From: Boswellia sacra
Taxonomy: Eukaryota; Streptophyta; Magnoliopsida; Sapindales; Burseraceae
NCBI GenBank assembly: GCA_013180625.2
Contig: SNVD02013746.1
Location: 744,001 to 808,000 of the forward strand
Direction: 5' to 3'
DNA: 64,000 bases
Of the stretch, positions 24,562-37,506 are shown one piece after another; the first letter of the stretch is position 1; each line of letters opens with the position of its first letter. A model generated the notes under the pieces. It did no database searches and had not been told where the DNA came from. It worked only from the letters and a program-made list of their open reading frames with translations. The translations under genes and the position numbers were made by a program.

Positions 24562-26166
24562 CCGTCATCTAGAAGATGGCATGAGATTTGGTGGAAAATG
24601 CCGGTAAATAATAAACAAATAACAAAAGAGCGTTCCATGCAGTTGCTTAATTTGTTTGGAATATAATTATAATTATATATATTCAGTTTATGCTTTCCAT
24701 TCCTTGTTGTTTTTATCGTGGAAGCTTTAATTACGCACGGTCTGTGAAAGTATGGGATTTGGTGCTTGCTTGCATATTAATACATATCCTCCATTTTGAA
24801 CTATTATTATATTTAATGCACAATTGGGTCATGAATTCTGTTTACCTAAAAAGAGATACTAATAATTACTATATGCTTGTTCGGTTTATTAAGATTTATT
24901 TCTTTGTTTAAGAAAATAACGGATGCAATAAAATTGAATATTGTAAAAATAGGTTTTGTTAAAAAGCAGTGATACATTTTTTAAATTTATTTCAAAATCA
25001 GGTATCTTAAATGATGTATATAATTTTAAAACTTTTGTATCGTTTATTATATTATCAACCCATCAATTTAGTAATCATTAATTGAATTTATATCGGGATA
25101 CAAAGTTTGAAATATAATTTGATATGAGTGTGATTATTTATTGTTGAAATATCCTCATAGTTGTTTTTAAATACAATCTTAATGGATTTAGAATTTCAAA
25201 ATGAAAGAAAATTTCTTAACTATTTTATGCTTTTTAACTTTCAAAATAACTTTCGATGCCATGTGATTAATGCATCTTAAGATATTAAAAATATTGGTAA
25301 CACAATCCATGTTTAAAATTGTTTTTAATTTTTTTGTTGGAAATAGGCCATTTTAATCGCTAAGAACATTACATACTTAAAAAAGTTTAAAATGGTAAAC
25401 AATTATTATTCTAACGGAAATAAGAATTATTTAATAATAAAAATATTTTATTTAGATATTAAGATTAAGTTATTGTTTAAAATTTTTAGGACATGTGTTA
25501 AGGATCTTAAGATAGACTTTTTAAAATTGTTTAAATATTAAAAAAAAAACGACTAATCGCATGCTTCAATATGGATTCAGAAGAAAAAAATTTGTTAATT
25601 ACTAGAATTGTTGGTCAAGATACAAAAAAGAGATGTGATAAGAAAGTTATAAAGAAATACATTTATTCGATAATGTCTTATTAAAAAAAATCCTAATAAA
25701 ATTTCCAAAAATAAATGAGAGAATTTAAGGTGCTTACAGAGGGAAAACATCGACAGACATTCGAAATTACTGCATAGAGATGTGGAGGCTTCGAGAAAAT
25801 TAGACAAAGATTTGGCAATTTTTGATTTTGGCAACATCGACATACAAGCCATCAAAACCAAAAACTAATAATTTTCAGTCGCCAATGTTGCTGTTTTCAA
25901 TTAATGTGTAGACACATGGCTTCTATTGCCCGCCCCTATGAAGAAGTCGGCAAAATTCCAATGTCAAATGTATTACTTAACCGACATTAGGATTCTTCTT
26001 CGAAACTCGTGGTGTAGTTTCCATGTTACGCATGTTAGCTAGATATATGTTACATTTAAATAATGAGAGGAGATATTTTAATATAATTTTTTTTAAAAAA
26101 ATATATAACTTTTTAAAAGAGAAAAAATATTTTAATATTAACAAATTAATTTTGAAAATAACTACA
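24562..26166. other. Intergenic DNA left of element 1
   Basis: A/T-rich sequence with no supported gene. Open frames at 25595-25861 and 25977-26231 have no domain, and the second runs into the retrotransposon LTR. Confidence 0.4.
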
Positions 26167-27042
26167 TGAAAGTTCTGGAAGTTTGCAATTATAAGAAATA
26201 TAACAGTAAACTGTAAAGTAAATCGGCACAAGAAGATTTTTACGTAGTTCAGTTATAAAATCTACATTCACTGACAGCTATAGAGCTGCAATTCACTAAG
26301 TTCTTGTTTATATAATCTTTAGGATCTTTTACAGTGCTGACTCACTCTCACACACTGACCTAATATTTGTAAAACAAAATTCCGCCAAGATCTTAAACTC
26401 TAGTGACACTGCCCACTCTCTGTTACAGATAACTTAACAACACACTGTTAAATTATACATAACAAACGACGTCTGACGCTGAATTACATAACAATTAATC
26501 CGTAAGTTATCCCAAGTGTCTACTAACTCTCACAGACTTAATCAACAACTCATGTACGATTTCTACATCTCATATATGAATCAAAGACTCAAAGAATCAA
26601 ATCAATAAAGACATTCCAATTTGCATTGAAACTTTTTCTCCCAAATCCTAGAATGCCGAAACAAAGAACACTCCCCACCAACTAATGAATCTCACCGACC
26701 AAGTTATGTAAAAAATAACTTAATATATATAGTGGGAGGTCTGGACGAAATCTCTTAGAAATCCTGTAAAAATCTAAATCAAAATTACATTAAGATTAGG
26801 AGAAATAAAATAGGAAGATATATAATTAAACTCCAAAAGGAATTAGGACAAAGATAAATATTCTCCTATTTTAATTAGGATACAAGAAACAATATCCTAA
26901 TATAAGGAGATATTTATTATAAATCAAATACTTCCTAAAATATACTTCTAGAAACAGTAAAATAAGAAACAAAAAAATATTCTTGTTTTATCACAAGTTG
27001 AACAAAATTCATCATGTGCATGGCACATGCACGTTGACACCA
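26167..27042 (-). repeat. Element 1 3' LTR
   Basis: 876 bases. On the plus strand it begins TGAAAGTTCTGG and ends GTTGACACCA. The polypurine tract (on the minus strand, AAAAAGAGGGAG; plus-strand 27048-27059) lies five bases inside the element. Confidence 0.9.
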
Positions 27043-27047
27043 GTAAT

Positions 27048-27059
27048 CTCCCTCTTTTT
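27048..27059 (-). promoter_or_regulatory. Element 1 polypurine tract
   Basis: CTCCCTCTTTTT on the plus strand, a purine run on the coding strand immediately before the 3' LTR. It would prime plus-strand DNA synthesis. Confidence 0.7.
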
Positions 27060-27559
27060 GGCAACTTATGATGAAAACACCAAATTGTTTTTGATAAAAA
27101 GAAATCACACATGATAAGTCAATCATAACAATAAGCTATCATGAAATAGCAAACAGAAAAATATCATGTGTAAAGAATGAACCAGTGTGCTGTTACAAAT
27201 CTCATAACAGAACACTGTTAGAATATGTATATCCTGCAAACAATTGAAGGTTAAAAAACTTGTCAAACAATAATTCAATCAGATCATGATCAGAGCAAAT
27301 CAAACCATCAAACCAAGATAACACAAAATAAGTAATAACACAAACACACAAACACAAAACATCAAAATAGTTCGAATGTATACACAAAGCAAGCATAAGA
27401 AGTTCAAGTTCTTTCTCCCCCTTGCTCCTTACTTACATCCCTTGAGAGGAAGCAGTAACAAAAACATCAAACAGACATAATGGAAACAAAGTTAAAAGGA
27501 ACAGAGGAATTAAAAGGAACAGTTTTATAAAAACATTATCAGAGCTCTTCTCCCCCTTG

Positions 27560-29519
27560 ATTTCAGCACAAGTGCCAAAAGCACTTAACGAAGTCTGAGA
27601 CTTGCGAACTGGTGGTGAAAAGGAACTGCCGGGATGCTTCTTGAATCTGTCAGCCTTCTCTTTATATCTCTTCCTGGTTGTGGTAGGAGTTAGCTGCTTA
27701 GAAGCCTCAGGTGTAGGTTGTGCTTCAGTTGTCTCAGAGGAAGTGGAGTTACTTCAGCTACAACTTTGCGAATCTCCTTGTCAAGTCTCTTTGCACTGGT
27801 TTCTGTTGTGTGTAACTCAACAGCAGGTTGTTGAGTAGGAACCAGTGATTCTTCAACAAATGTAGGTGGTGGAGATGTGGCTGGTGTAGTTGTTTCTTCA
27901 GCAGGAGGGGGTGCCTGTGTGTGGTCTTCCTCAGGTTGTGCTGCAAGTGATGAGGTTGGAGCTTCATGTGGTGGTGACTATATGTATGGTGGAGAATCGT
28001 GATGCTCTGCTTCAGGGATAAAAGGAACATGAGGTTCAGTCTCAGCAAGTGGTGAAGGCAAGTTCATTTCGGTATCTGCTTATGCTGGTTCATGTGACAA
28101 AGATTCATCTTTTAGTTCAGGAGCTGCTGATTTAGTTTTCTTCTTTTTCTTGTCAGATTGTTTCTTTACCATTTTAACTTTCCTCTTTCTTATCAATTTT
28201 CTTCCCTTAGCAATTGACTTGATGTGCTTTTTCTTCTGCTTCTGTGCTGTTGTTATGTGTGTTGTAACAGCAGGTTGTGCAGCTTGTCCTGCTTCAGCCA
28301 TTTGTTCAGTTTCCGCAGGCATTGGAGCATCAGGAACTAATGTATGCTCAGCTGACTTCGCAAGATCCACATGTTCAGTCTCCATTGGCTGTGGCTCTTC
28401 TGCTGTACCATATTGCCCTGTAAATTTTGCCTCCAAAACATGCTATTTTGCTTTGATGTCCTTCAAATCCTGCATAATCTCAGTCAAGGCAGAGTTTATC
28501 AAAGCAAGCTGTTCTTCAACATTTTTCATTTGATTTTTCCTGACTCTCTTAGGCTTTGGTTTAGGCATAGGCAAGTCAATCTTATCATGCAATCTTTGAA
28601 GAAATCCTTTGGTGATGGATTTAGACAGAATTTCTGTCTGTTCCTTGGGGCTTATAGGAATGCTATTTTGTGCAAGAATCTCTTGAATTAAGCATGGAAA
28701 CATAAGCAAGTGATAGTTAGAGTGATATGGACCAATCTGAACTATCATCCTATAGGCTAGCAAACCAAAATTTATTGGTCGATTGGTGCCTAAGCAATAC
28801 AAAAATTTTACTCTGTCTTCTCGAACTTGATTTTGATGGAAAGAGGAAAGCCAATTGAACTGTACAATTTTATGCATCACTCTATACTTCTTTCTAAGGT
28901 ACTGTTGAGCTATACCATCTCTATGATTCTACTCAATGTCTTCTCTACCAGTTAGTTCTTTAATCACTACAGCCATGTTAAATTCCTTATCTAAAGAATG
29001 TAAGCTGCCTATAGGAATATCCAGAAAAGTGTTTATGACATTCGGAGAGAATTTCACAAACTTTTCTCTATAATAAACTTTGTGATAATGAAAGCTTTTA
29101 GGATCATCAATGATAGTTGAGATATTTGCATAGAATTCTTGGATTAAAGACTTCACAGGGGGTAGGAAATTTGTTACCATACGAGTCCAGTATATAGACT
29201 CAAGCAACTCACTTAGGCCATAGGTGTTGAAGTCTGTTAGTTTCACTAGCCTTTCCATCTGTAATCTCCTCTTTGAGTTGTATTTGACAAACTTCTGTCT
29301 GATGGCTTCCGTAAGGAGCTTGTTGAACTTTGGTTTTACTTTGTCTTTCATCTTTTTCATTGGAACTTGCTCATCCTCACTCATGACGGGATCAATAGCG
29401 ATCTCTGCATGTGTTTGTTGCGTTGGAGATGACGGTGCACTGTTGCTCCTGTTGTAACTGGAGTCGCTCTGTTAAGATGAAGAGCTGTTGGATTTTGAGG
29501 TCGCAGGTGTGGTCGCCAT
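27560..29519 (-). pseudogene. Extra 3' ORF of element 1 (putative plant transposon protein domain), broken
   Basis: Minus-strand frame starting at an ATG at 29519 (MATTPATSKSNS...) between pol and the 3' LTR, about 640 codons. One reading frame is shared by all parts down to about 27800 but is cut by in-frame stops near 29472, 28929, 28443, 28080 and 27980, and a frameshift near 27760 is needed to reach the end near 27560. The N-terminal half contains a segment (FYANI...YYREKFVKFSPNVIN) that resembles what is catalogued as a 'putative plant transposon protein' domain. The middle is a basic lysine-rich stretch (repeated KK/RK), and the C-terminal part is Pro/Glu/Thr-rich. Its role in the element is unknown. 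In SIRE elements the ORF at this position is described as env-like, but I see no signal peptide or clear membrane segment here. Inactive as it stands. Confidence 0.65.
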
Positions 29520-30350
29520 TGTTAGGGTTTTAGATCTGCAACAATTTTCAGAACAAGAAAAGAGAAGCAAGACGAGGGACAGTGGAGAAACTGTTGAATG
29601 GGTATGGAATGAACAGGAGAAGTCCAAAACCGATTCGTAATATACTAGAACAAATTTAAAGAAATTTTGTTTTTAACAAAAAATTAATGTTAATTCCCTT
29701 TCCAAAAATTATTTCATAACTGACATTTATGAAAAAATTCAAAATTTGATTCTCATTAGAATAAGGAATTCTAATAGAATTAGGATTCCCGCCACTGAAA
29801 CTTCTCCCTCTCAATTCAATAATGCTGACATGGTATTTTTGACACATGGACACACAAGAAAATCAAATTTCATATAAGCACAAAAAAGCATCGTATGTTA
29901 TGAAAAACGTAATAGAAAACAGTTAACAATAATATAACAATAATATCTGAATATCATATGAATCATTCTAAGAAAGCATATTTCAGAGCTGTTCATTTAC
30001 TTTTATTTTACTTTATCACTTAATCCAATTGAGTGATCAACCTGAGCATGCTTTGTACACATACAAAAGTTAGTCTCAATGTGAATTTTCTAAATAAATA
30101 CAGTAGTTTTCACATAATATTAAGGTAGCCCTTTTCATTTGAGTGGGTGACCTTAACATATTTCTTAGATACCCTGAGGTTATTTTCAATGATGGCTTTC
30201 ACACATCATATATTGGTAGCCCTCTCTATATTTTTCATTTTAAATCAGTATCTTATCATTCATTCAAATTTTATATTACAGCTCACACATGCTAATTTAG
30301 AAGAAAACTTATGATACTACAGATATAAGTAAAATAACAGCACACAGTGT
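29520..30350. other. Element 1 spacer between pol and the extra ORF
   Basis: About 830 bases of non-coding retrotransposon sequence with no domain. It may hold an internal promoter or splice acceptor for the extra ORF, but nothing can be shown. Confidence 0.4.
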
Positions 30351-33300
30351 TTATTTAGATAACTGACAGATGCCTAAGGCTTTTCTTCGATTTTCAAATC
30401 TTGTTGTATCTAATGCTTTAGTGAACAAGTCAGCCAATTGTCTATCAGTGGAGATGTATTCAATGTGTATCACCTTAGACTCTACTAATTCCCTTATAAA
30501 ATGGCATCTTACGTCAATGTGTTTTGTTCTAGAATGCTGAACATGATTTTTGAAAATATTTATAGCATTAGTATTATCACAAAACACAGTTATAGGCTTT
30601 TGTTCAATATCATAATCACTCAACATTTGCTTCATTCATAATAGTTGTGTGCAACAACTCCCTACTGTTATGTATTTGGCTTCAGCAGTTGACAAAGAAA
30701 TAGAATTCTGTTTTTTGCTGTGCCATGAAACTAAGTTAGTACCAAGATAAAAACATCATCTTGAGGTACTTTTTTTGTCATCTGATGATTCTCTTAGCTG
30801 TTGACAGATGTGATTCTTTGGGATTTACTTGAAATCTTGCACAAAGTCCTACACTAAAGCACAAATCTGATCTACTTGCTGTGAGGTATAACAGGCTGCC
30901 TATAATGCTTCTGTATAAACTTGCATCAATAACTTTTCCTGCATTGTCTTTTGAAAGTTTTAGATTAGTACTGATAGGAGTTTTCATTGGTTTTGATTTC
31001 TCAAACCCAAATTTCTTTCAAGATTTTTAGTATATTTTGATTGAGATATGAATATCCCATCATTCATTTGCTTAACCTGCAATCCAAGAAAAAAAATTTA
31101 ATTCTCCTACCATGCTCATCTCAAACTCTTCCCGCATCAACTTAACAAACTCATTAGTTTTGCTTTTGTTAGTTGATCCGAATACAATGTCATCCATATA
31201 TATTTGAGCAACAATAAAATAGTTAGATGCATGTTTGATAAACAAAGTTTTATCATTGCTGCCTGTTTTATAACCTCTATTGATCAAAAAATTTGTCAAC
31301 TTTTCATATCAAGCTTTAGGAGCTTGTTTCAAACTATATAAAGCTTTGTGCAATTTGTACACAAAATCATAATGTTTAGGATCTTCAAAACCCTTAGGCT
31401 GTTCAACAAAGACTTCTTCATTAAGATAGCCATTTAAAAATACTGTTTTAACATCCATTTGGTACAACTTAAAATCAAGCAAATAAGCAATTGCAAGTAG
31501 TAATTTGATTGACTCAAGTCTAGCTACTGGTGCAAAGGTTTCATCAAAGTCTATGCCTTCTACTTGTGTATACCCTTGTGCAACTAGCCTAGCCTTATTT
31601 CTTACTACTTGTCCACTTTCATCAGTTTTTTTTTGAATATCCATTTAGTTCCAATGACGTTTGCATTTTCTGGCCTAGGAACTAATTCCCATACTTCATT
31701 TCTTTTAAACTAATTAAGTTCATCTTGCATGGCTTGAATCCAAACATCTTCTTTTAAGGCTTCTTTAACATTTTTTGGTTCAACTAAAGAAACGTAGCAT
31801 GCAAATCTTACCTGATTTCTTACCTTGCTCCGAGTCTTCATCATGCCATCTAGTGTTCCAATGATAGAACTTGTTGGATGTGCCTTCTGAATCTATGTGG
31901 GTGGATCTTTCCCTTCATCTTCATTCCTGATTGAATTTTTGTTCAAATCTGAGTTGTCAATTGTTACAGTTATGGCGGGGGTAACAACAACTGTTTTCTC
32001 TTTCATAATAGAGTCATCTTTATTACTGTTGCTGTCTGAATCTGATTTCTCTATATCTTCTATGAAGCTGGTTATGTTTTTCTCTTGTGAATACTTTGCA
32101 TAATTATCTAGATCATCAAATACTACATTTGCAAATTCTATGACTGCCTCAGTTCTCAGATTGTAAATTCGAAATGCTTTGCTATTTTGTGCATATCCTA
32201 CAAAGACTCCTTCATCACTCATTGGATCCAATTTTCCTAACTGTTCTATGTCATTTAAGATGCAACACCTGCATCCAAAAACATGAAAATATTTCAAATT
32301 CGGTTTTCTACCTTTCAAAATTTCATAAAGTGTCTAGTTAGTGTCAGGTCTAAGAAAAACTCTATTTGAAATATAACAAGCAGTGCTTATTGCTTCAGCC
32401 CATAGCCTTTTGATCAACTTTTTGCTATTTAGCATCACTCTAGCCATCTCTTGAAGAGTTCTATTCTTCCTTTCCACAATGCCATTCTGTTAAGAGGTTT
32501 TAGGAGTTGAAAATTCATGATCAATTCCATGATATTTACAAAAATCAGCATAGCTAACATTTTCAAACTCCTTGCCATGATCACTTCTTATTATCACAAT
32601 CCTTCCAATGTTCCTGTTTTGCTCATTCTCAAGCTTAACACAAAGATTCCTGAAAGCTTCAAAAGTGTCAGATTTTTCTTTAATGAAATCAACTCAAGTA
32701 TATATAGAAAAATCATCCACACAAACAAATATGTATCTCTTACCTGTAACGCTTTCAATTTGCATAGGACCCATAAGATCCATGTGAAGCAAATCAAGTA
32801 TTTTGGATGTGCTAAGATATGAATTTGATTTGTGTGAATTTCTAATTTGTTTTCCCATTTGACATAGTCCACAAATTTCATTAACTTTGTCATCAAGTTT
32901 AGGAACTCCTTTTACAGCACCTAACTTAGTTAATTTAACCAAGTCTTTGTAATTCAAGTGTCCTAATTTTTTATGCCACAATTCTAAATTTGAAATCCTA
33001 GCTTGAAATGCAATCTTTACCAAATAACAATTATCCGAAGATCTATTACCTTCTAGAATGCATTTACCAAAATTATCTAAGACCATGCATTTGTTTTGTG
33101 TAAAATTAACAATATTCTTGTCATCACATATCTGACTAATACTAATAAGATTAGCTTTCAAACCTTTAACCAACAAGACATTTTGAAAGTTGGGCAGACC
33201 TTTGACATTCAAAGTGCCTTTACCAATGATCTTACTGTTTACTCCATCTCCATAGGTGACATTTCCTTCCCTGCATGCTTCAAAATCTGTTAAAAACTGT

Positions 33301-35160
33301 TTATTTCCAGTCATGTGCCTGGAACAACCATTGTCAAAGTACCACAAATTGTTAGAAGACTGTTTAAGAGCAGTAAGAGCAACATGACATATTGTCTTGT
33401 CTTTCTTAACCCACTGCAGTTGTGATTTTGGTAACAGTTTGAACTGTTTTGATCTTTTATGCAAAAGATTCAATAATTTAAAGCATCTAGACCTAATGTG
33501 TCCCTTTTTACCACAAAAATAACAAATTGGGATAAATTTTCTTACCTTTTTAGGACTAGATTTGAAAGAACTCAGAGGAGAAACAAATGTTTCATTACTC
33601 TTTGAACTAGGACTCGACCTCAAGGAGTTAAGTTCAGAATTTTTACCTGATGTTGAAGCTTTTAGAAAAACTATTTTTGATGAAGATGCAACATTACCTT
33701 TTGTATACCCCAATCTATGTTTGTTGGAGTTGTCTCTTCCAAGACTCAAGACCTGATCAAGTTTGGCTGCTCCAATTTTGAGTTGATCAACACACCTCTT
33801 GTTTTCAACCAGTTCTGTTGTGATTTTCTCAATATGTGCTATTTTGTCGGTCAAGACATACTCCAGTTCTGTGATATGATTTTCAGCATAAGATTTTTCA
33901 CATTTCAACACCTCAATCTTTTTTTTCAAGGTTTTGATTTCTTCTTTCTGACTTAGTCATTCACTATAAAGTGCATTGTAAGTTTCTTGCAACTTTTCAT
34001 AGTATTCGGGACCATCTTCTTCTTCTGAATGATCAACACTGGTTCTGCAATTTTCTGTTATGTCAGACATAACAGCTTTCCTTTTATCAGCTGTAGATGC
34101 TGTAAATGCAACAAATTGTTCATGCAATCTTGATCTTCTGAATCCGATTCTGATTCATCACTCCAGGTTGCTGTCAGACCTTTGTTCTTTTTCTTGAGAT
34201 TAGTACATTTATACTGAATATGCCCATAACCAGAACATTCATAGCACTGAATCTGCCCTTTCTTATCTAGTTGCTTCGATTTCTTCTTGTCATTCTCCTT
34301 GTTGAATTTCCTGAACTTGTCTTCATTTGAGTTTGATGGCTTTCCTTGATTCTTTTTCCTGAAATTTCTTTTCATAAACTTGACATAATTTCTTGTTAGA
34401 AAAGTAATCTGTTTAGAATCAGTTTCATCAAGCTCATCATTACTTTCTTCATTAGATTTTTCAGTTTTAACATTGAATGCAATGCTTTTCCATTTTTGCT
34501 TCCTAGTACTTTGATTAATTTCAAAGTTTTGGAGAATGCCAATCAGTTCATCAACCCTCATCTCATCAGTGTTTTTAACTTCTTTAATGGCTAAAATTTT
34601 AGGTTGACATTTATCTGGGACAGACCTAATTATTTTACTAACAATTTCTGCATCAGTGAAAGTTTTTCCAAGCATGTATGCAGAATTTGTGATGTGACAT
34701 ATCTTAGAGTAAAACTCAGAAATTGATTCATTCTCATGCATCATTAAAATTTCAAATTGAGAATTAAGTCTCATCAATTTAGATCTTTTAACCGATGCAG
34801 TACCTTCATGTTTTACCTCAAGTATGTCCCATGCTTCTTTGGTCACTTTGCATCTAGAAATCTGTCCAAAATTGTTTAAGTCTACTGCTGCAAAAATTAC
34901 ATGAAGAGCCTTTGAATTCTAGCTGGAACGTCGGTATTCTTCATCAGTACATTCATCCTCAAGTTTGGGTTCGGAATCATCAAAAGCATTCAACTTTGTT
35001 GGCAGTGTCCATCCTTTAAGCACACTAGTCCATGCTCTGTCATCAAGAGATTTGATATACATCATCATTCTTACCTTCCAATATGAGTAATTACTATCAT
35101 CAAGAATAGGTGGTTGTATTCCGGATCCTCCGTTGCAAATAAACTCTATTCTTCCAGATC
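30351..35160 (-). pseudogene. Element 1 gag-pol polyprotein, broken
   Basis: Copia polyprotein in the usual order on the minus strand. The gag region (about 35160-34060) ends with a CCHC knuckle (CYECSGYGHIQYKC). A coiled, charged stretch and a second CCHC knuckle (CYFCGKKGHIRSRC) follow at about 33500. The protease motif near 33320 reads FDNGCSRHMTG, with Asn where Ser/Thr of the D-S/T-G site is expected. Next come GAG-pre-integrase (LWHKKLGH), integrase (32900-31900, interrupted), RT (31644-31070, with the YMDD active-site box near 31205) and RNase H (30990-30351, ending LADLFTKAL). Several stops and frameshifts separate these blocks. One stop falls at the expected Trp after QAPKA near 31308 and one frameshift lies in a T run near 31098. 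It cannot make a functional polyprotein. Confidence 0.88.
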
Positions 35161-35198
35161 ACTGTGATTGTTTTCTTCACTTGTCCGTCAGTGAACCT

Positions 35199-35210
35199 GC
35201 TCTGATACCA
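35199..35210 (-). promoter_or_regulatory. Element 1 primer-binding site
   Basis: TGGTATCAGAGC on the coding strand, complementary to the 3' end of plant initiator Met-tRNA, two bases inside the 5' LTR. Confidence 0.9.
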
Positions 35211-35212
35211 AT

Positions 35213-37506
35213 TGAAAGTTCTGGAAGTATGCAGTTATAAGAAATAAAACAGTAAACTGTAAAGTAAATCGGCACAGGAGGATTTTTATGTGGTTCGGTT
35301 ATAAAACCTACATCCACGGACAGCTATAGAGCTGCAATTCACTAAGTTCTTGTTTGTACAATCTTTAGGATCTTTTACAGTGCTGACTCACTGTTTACGC
35401 CCAAAATATACCGCGGTTATTGTAGTATACATTGAGGTGTCGAATCCACAAGGAGGCCTTTGATAAAAGAGGGTAGTAAAACAAAAATATAAAAGATAAT
35501 AAAGATATAAAATTTAACTTTGAAGTGATTAGTTCTAAAGAAAATACAATGTTTAATAATTGGAAACAATCGATGATAATTAAGAAGTAAGGCATCGAGA
35601 ATCACTTATATGTTTTGTAAATCTAATCTCCACTTTGATTTAATAATTATAACTCAATTGAAAGTTTCACATCCCAAACAATCAATCGGAAAATATGTAT
35701 AGTATAGCATAAATGATAAACACATGTATTTGATATGCATAAACTCTTTACAAGCAATATTTACCAACAACATTCATCCTTACAAGTTATCCAAGAGCGA
35801 CAATATATCATATGACAATATTGTAGTAAAGGACTAACTCATAAAACGAAACTACCAGTAACAATTATAATTCAACATGAATCACATAAAGAAAGCATGA
35901 CTGAATTTATATGAAATTGAGAATTATAATTTCTGGATTAAAAAGAAATCACAAGATGAGAAAGAGTTTAACACATAAACAAATATACAATCTTTATAGC
36001 CCTTGAGGTAGAATGAAAGTGGAGAAATAGATAAACTACACATACAAGTTCATCTCTAGCCTTACCAAGAGTTCTAGCCTAACTTACAATTCATTCTTAT
36101 CATTTCTAAAGAGAAAATACAAGAGAGAATTGTAATATACAATTATAAAATGTGAACTCAAATGATTTTTTCTTCCTCCCATTCAATTCCTCAAGTTGTC
36201 CTTAAATAGGTGATGAAATGGAACTATTACACCAAACCTCCACCAATTTTTCCACAATGTCGGCCACCAACTTGCAGCTGATTTTTGACCACCAAATGGA
36301 CCGAATTGGGCTTTGTGGAAAACATGAAAGTTGTAGCATTTTGTCTCAGCTTTCCAGGGCCACTAGATTCATGCAATTTGGACAAGTATTCTCTGAGATA
36401 TGGCTCAAATACCGGACATGGGTCGGGCTGAGAAACAACTACAATTTGGTTTTGTTGTGTCTCAATTTCGGCCCATCAAATGTTGGATTTGAGCTTTTGA
36501 TTGTTCTTCAACTTTGTGTAAAATTGAGACATGTTGCTCCAGGTTCAATAATCTCTCCATTTTGATCTATAGATTGAGAGTTGTGTCCATTTTATTAAAC
36601 TTGAAAAAATGATTTCCATTAATCACAATTTAAGGACAATACTTTATTTCAAGATAAAGACTAAAGAAAATGCAAAAGAAATGAAACAAATGTAAAAGAG
36701 GTATAGGCAAAATAATTATGCTAAAATATCATAAAAGCTTTATAATACTCTCCAATTAGCATTAATTATTTATGCTTAAGAGTGTACTTTCATGCATTTA
36801 TCACTCACTCTCACACACTGACCTAATCTTTGTAAAACAAAATCCCGTCAAGATCTTAAACTCTAGTGACACTGCCCACTCTCTGTCACAGATAACTTAA
36901 CAATACACTGTTAAATTATACATAACAAACTACGTCTGACGCTGAATTACATAAACACTTAACCCGTAAGTTATCCCAAGTGTCTACTAACTCTCATAGA
37001 TTTAATTAATAACTCATGTCTGATTTCTACCTCTCATACATGAGTTAAAGACTCAAAGAATCAAATCAATAAAGGCATTCCAATTTGCGTTGAAGCTTTT
37101 TCTCTCAAATCTTGGAATGCCGAAACAAAGAACACTCCCCACCAACTAATGAATCTCATCGACCAAGTTATGTAAAAAATAACTTAGTATATATAGTGGG
37201 AGGTTTGGACAAAATCTCCTAGAAATCTTGTAAAAATCTAAATCAAAATTACATTAGGATTAGGAGAAATAAAATAGGAAGATATATAATTAAACTCCTA
37301 AAGGAATTAGGACACAAATAAATATTCTCCTATTTTAATTAGGATACAAGAAACAATATCTTAATCTAAGAAGATATTTATTATAAATCAAATACTTCCT
37401 AAAATATACTTTTAGAAACAGTAAAATAAGAAACAAAATAATAATACTGTTTTATCACAAGTTGAATAAAATTCATCATGTGCATGATACATGCACGTTG
37501 ACACCA
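35213..37506 (-). repeat. Element 1 5' LTR, split by a solo LTR
   Basis: The parts 35213-35391 and 36809-37506 together give 877 bases, matching the 876-base 3' LTR along its whole length. They are separated by a 1412-base solo LTR and one copy of its target duplication. Confidence 0.88.
35392..36803 (-). mobile_element. Solo LTR (probably Ty3/gypsy) inside the element 1 5' LTR
   Basis: A 1412-base TG...CA unit (TGTTTACGCCC... to ...GCATTTATCA) flanked by perfect 5-bp duplications CTCAC (35387-35391 and 36804-36808). It has no coding capacity; an open frame at 36218-36565 is without domains. Its end, read on the minus strand as TGATAAATGCATG, and the opening text about 'ATCC ACAAGGAGG' resemble LTRs of Athila/Tat-type gypsy elements, and the same style of sequence is seen in the LTR of element D at 57000. 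The rest of the element was lost by LTR-LTR recombination. Confidence 0.8.

Larger units (their letters stand above)
26167..37506 (-). mobile_element. Element 1: Ty1/copia LTR retrotransposon, SIRE/Maximus-like, decayed
   Basis: Complete but inactive element on the minus strand. It has TG...CA LTRs at 26167-27042 (3') and 35213-37506 (5', split by a solo LTR), a primer-binding site matching initiator Met-tRNA, a polypurine tract, and coding order gag-protease-integrase-RT-RNase H. An extra ORF follows between pol and the 3' LTR. Two CCHC zinc knuckles in the gag/pol leader region and the extra 3' ORF point to the SIRE/Maximus lineage. Without the solo LTR it is about 9.9 kb. The bases flanking the two ends (CTACA and ACACA) do not form a perfect 5-bp duplication. 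The LTRs differ at many positions (a few per cent by eye), so it is not recent. Confidence 0.88.

Noticed and set aside
36218..36565. 115-codon frame inside the solo LTR
   Set aside because: The unit is bounded by LTR ends and a target duplication. The frame has no domain and begins inside LTR sequence.
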